Shown here piece by piece: positions 61,764 through 64,000 of a stretch of DNA of 64,000 nucleotides. Source of the stretch: Clostridiales bacterium (lineage in GTDB: Bacteria > Bacillota > Clostridia > Christensenellales > Aristaeellaceae). The notes under the pieces are model-generated. The model was given only the letters and a program-made list of their open reading frames with translations. It was not told the DNA's origin and searched no databases. Position 1 is the first letter of the stretch; the number at the start of each line of letters is the position of its first letter. The translations under genes were made by a program, and so were the position numbers. The stretch lies in the NCBI GenBank assembly GCA_015056255.1, contig SVGP01000007.1, forward strand, positions 1-64,000, in the 5' to 3' direction.

Positions 61764-62360
61764 ATGAAAAAGCTGCTGCTTACCGGGTTTGATCCCTTTG
61801 GCGGAGAAACGATCAATCCGTCATGGGAGGCGGTCAGAAGGCTGCCGGATGAAATTCGTAAAATACAAATTCAAAAGCTTTAGATTCCAACGGTTTACGC
61901 AAAGGCGTTTTCATGTATTTTGGATGAAGCAGCACATTTTCAGCCGGATTTTATTCTTTCGGTCGGACAGGCGGGCGGAAGAAAGGGCATTACGCCGGAG
62001 GTGATCGGAATCAACCTTCGGGAAGCAGCGATTGTGGACAACGAGGGGAATCTTATTCAGAATGCGCCTGTTGTCAAGGGCGGCCCGGCGGCGTATTTTT
62101 CTACCGTGCCCGTTCGAAAAATGGTGGATGCGATCAAAGCCGCGGACATTCCCGCTTCGCTTTCCTATTCTGCGGGCGCGTTTGTGTGCAACGACGTATT
62201 ATATTCGCTTCTTCATAACTTTGACGGAACGAACACGCGCGTTGGGTTTATCCATGTACCATTTTTACCGGAGCAGGCAAAGCAGAATGCTCCTTCCCTG
62301 CCGCTTGAAAAGATGGTTCTTGCGCTTTATAAGGCGATAGAAGCTTTGGATGAAGCATAA
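61764..62360 (+). pseudogene. pcp: Pyroglutamyl peptidase with one in-frame amber codon
   Basis: Reading one frame gives a complete 198-codon Pcp: it opens [14 protein letters not shown] and includes VGQAGGRKGITPEV (Glu), GAFVCNDV with catalytic Cys at codon 142, and IHVPFLPEQ with His at codon 164. A single TAG (61881-61883, codon 40) interrupts it where relatives read Gln in KLQIPTV, consistent with a CAG to TAG change. Apart from this the frame is intact. Pcp removes N-terminal pyroglutamate from peptides. An ATG at 61758 two codons earlier is equally possible. Confidence 0.85.
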
Positions 62361-62374
62361 ATTTATATGAAACA

Positions 62375-62456
62375 GCGTGGGCGGTCAACGACCGCCCCTA
62401 TATTTTTTGATAGTACATTGACTATATCGTAGGGGCGATCATTGATCGCCCGCGCT
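62375..62456. repeat. Double-hairpin intergenic repeat (GGGCGGTC / GGGCGATC)
   Basis: Two hairpins, GGGCGGTC-AAC-GACCGCCC (62379-62397) and GGGCGATCATTGATCGCCC (62433-62451), are arranged as a larger imperfect palindrome. It lies between convergent genes and may terminate both. Repeats of this kind are, to my knowledge, dispersed in many Clostridia. Confidence 0.7.
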
Positions 62457-62486
62457 AATGAAACGACATTAAGCCCGTTGCTTATG

Positions 62487-63962
62487 CTATTTTTGAACGG
62501 AAATGGAAAACGACGGGCAGGGAAGGCCGTTTTCGTTTTCAAGATTGGCGGTTTCTCTTGTTACGCGGATGGAATAGGCGTAATTGACCATGGTGTCGTC
62601 CGCGCCCTCGGGGATGATAACCGTCACTTTATTTTTGCCGGTGATGGCTGCCGGGGCGGGCACGCGCGTGTCGTATGCGCCGACGGAAAAGCCGGGCAAG
62701 GGGCGGTTTATGGATTCAGCGTATGTTTTTCCGCGGACAATCAGGCTTTTTTCTTCGGGCGTGAAAGTAATTTCGATGTTGTTTCCGTGCTTTTCGGCCT
62801 TTACGGGCATGCTTGAAAGCGCGTCCGTTTCGTTTCCGACGCCGTATTCCTTTGAAAGGGCGAGGTTGGCAAGGCGCAAAGCCAGCGGCTTTTTTAGCGG
62901 CGAATGCGCCCAGTCCTCATAGCCTTCCGGCGCGCCCAGATCCATATCAACCGTCAACGAATAATTCTCAATGATGTTTTTCGCATCCACCTGCTTGACG
63001 CGCGCAATGTCCAGCCACTTGAAAAAGCCAAAGGTATTGTCGCCGTAATCGGACAATTGCACATTGTAGAAGGGGAAATTGCGATGAAAGCGCGCGCGTT
63101 CATCCTCGACAAGCAGCTTAAGCTCTTTGTCGTACCTTTCGGCGTATTCCCGCCAGCCGCCCTCGCTTTCGCCTTGGAAAAACAGCATGGCTTTAAACGG
63201 AAGCGGGATGAACGGATGGATGAGGGAATTGAAATATCCGCCCTCGCGCACAAGGTTTCCGGACGTGTAGCCGCATACATGCGCCAGCTCGACGGGCAAA
63301 AGTTCCCTCATGCAGGCGCCGCCGGCTGCGGTCATAATCATGCCGATGGGAATATCGATGTTTCTTATTAGCTCCTTAGCAAAATACCAGCCCATTGCAG
63401 AAAACGCCTTGCTGGCGCTTTCGTCCGGCTTTTTCCACATCCATTCGGGGTTGATCACGTCCGGGTAGGGGAATTCGCACTTTTCCGGATGCATGTAAGG
63501 ATACGCCTGCGTCTGGGTAAACAGGCGGAAGTTGTCGTTTTCGTCAAACTCAATTTCAGGCGTGAACGGTGCGCAGGGCGCAAGGGTCAGTTCGGCATTA
63601 CTCTGCCCACCCACAAACCACACGTCGCCAATCAGAATATCGGTAAATTCAGCATATTTCCCGCGCTCGTCTGCAATTTTCATCGTCTGACCGATTTTTT
63701 CATACGCGTGCTGAGAGAATGTAAGCGTCCATTTGTTATCGTCTCCGACGATACCCTCCGCGCTTTCGCCCATGAATTCGCCCGTCACCTTTGTGCCCGG
63801 CGCATTCGAAAAGCCCCAGATCAGAATGGGCTCGTCCCTTTGAAGTACCATGTTCGACGAAAACACGCCTGATACCTTAAATTCCGGGCAGACCCACGAG
63901 GGATTCACGCCCTGAGCAGAAGTCGATTGATTCATATCCGGAAGCGCAACCGTGTTGGCCAT
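62487..63962 (-). CDS. Sialate O-acetylesterase-like SGNH hydrolase
   Basis: A 491-residue protein without a signal peptide. Family motifs: MVLQRDEP near the N-terminus, GGQSNAEL with the catalytic Ser, and FFQGESEGG. A C-terminal beta-domain follows. Relatives remove O-acetyl groups from sialic acid or other sugars (carbohydrate esterase type). Being cytoplasmic, it would act on imported or intracellular sugar. The upstream gene lies beyond the window, so its operon is unknown. Ribosome binding site AGGAGG, 9 nt. Confidence 0.88.
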   Translation of the reverse strand: MANTVALPDMNQSTSAQGVNPSWVCPEFKVSGVFSSNMVLQRDEPILIWGFSNAPGTKVTGEFMGESAEGIVGDDNKWTLTFSQHAYEKIGQTMKIADERGKYAEFTDILIGDVWFVGGQSNAELTLAPCAPFTPEIEFDENDNFRLFTQTQAYPYMHPEKCEFPYPDVINPEWMWKKPDESASKAFSAMGWYFAKELIRNIDIPIGMIMTAAGGACMRELLPVELAHVCGYTSGNLVREGGYFNSLIHPFIPLPFKAMLFFQGESEGGWREYAERYDKELKLLVEDERARFHRNFPFYNVQLSDYGDNTFGFFKWLDIARVKQVDAKNIIENYSLTVDMDLGAPEGYEDWAHSPLKKPLALRLANLALSKEYGVGNETDALSSMPVKAEKHGNNIEITFTPEEKSLIVRGKTYAESINRPLPGFSVGAYDTRVPAPAAITGKNKVTVIIPEGADDTMVNYAYSIRVTRETANLENENGLPCPSFSISVQK

Positions 63963-64000
63963 AATGTACGTCCTCCTCCATCTTTATGCGTATATTGTAG

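Noticed and set aside
61881-61883. Amber recoding (pyrrolysine or reassigned TAG)
   Set aside because: TAG terminates other genes here, for instance at 6053 and 61740, so the code is standard; nonsense mutation is simpler.
61920-62360. Separate 146-residue gene starting inside pcp
   Set aside because: The Met lies inside the conserved Pcp body and in the same frame as the upstream part; it is the downstream piece of the amber-interrupted gene.

Overview
The window looks like chromosomal DNA of a Gram-positive anaerobe of class Clostridia (Bacillota), probably a gut or rumen fermenter. The reasons are the strong AGGAGG-type ribosome binding sites, WhiA and MurB side by side, CUT1 sugar importers of the LplB/LplC and MalF/MalG types, YitT and DMT membrane proteins, many non-AUG starts, and intergenic hairpin repeats of a kind common in Clostridia. 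I cannot name the genus from sequence alone. No rRNA, tRNA, CRISPR array or phage module was seen. The only mobile-element trace is the probable end of an insertion sequence at the left edge.

Layout. 0-0.12 kb: start of a probable IS481-like transposase and its repeat-bearing end. 0.25-2.6 kb: enolase and a sugar-phosphate isomerase-like TIM barrel. 2.6-5.9 kb: an ABC system with a His-rich permease and a CPFC-motif lipoprotein, probably zinc-related. 6-14 kb: an RmlD-like reductase, a YitT protein, a DUF4091 protein, WhiA, MurB, and an AlgJ/AlgI-like surface O-acylation pair. 14-17 kb: a TIM-barrel protein and an unusual fusion of a TIM barrel with a Gfo/Idh/MocA dehydrogenase.

17.1-26.3 kb: a seven-gene signalling operon. 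It has one well-formed promoter near 26.35 kb and encodes two Ser/Thr kinases, two PP2C phosphatases and three further FHA proteins. Several are transmembrane: outside they carry a von Willebrand A domain, a trypsin-like protease or BspA-type leucine-rich repeats, and inside they carry FHA or kinase domains. This is the most striking system in the window.

26.5-44.3 kb: a sugar-catabolism locus around a LacI regulator with a perfect 18-bp operator. On the minus strand the order is lacI, creatinase-like, creatininase-like, an Anabaena-sensory-rhodopsin-transducer-like protein, Gfo/Idh, two glycosidase-like proteins flanking a CocE-type esterase, then an ABC importer (binding protein plus two permeases) and a uroporphyrinogen-decarboxylase-like protein. 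Divergently transcribed are a TIM-barrel isomerase and another Gfo/Idh protein.

44.5-62.4 kb: a second sugar locus. A GH2 glycosidase and an AraC regulator run rightward. A long divergent run encodes two large glycosidase-like proteins of unknown family, an arabinose/fucose-isomerase-like enzyme, an ABC importer whose MalF subunit carries a seven-bladed beta-propeller, a tandem pair of unknown paralogues and a DMT transporter. A TATGACATT-type motif recurs in front of several of these units. The right end holds a pcp gene broken by one amber codon, a hairpin repeat and a sialate-O-acetylesterase-like gene.

Taken together, both sugar loci import oligosaccharides or decorated sugars and process them in the cytoplasm: none of the glycosidases, esterases or dehydrogenases has a signal peptide, and neither importer has its own ATPase in the window. 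All product assignments come from reading motifs; no database search was run.
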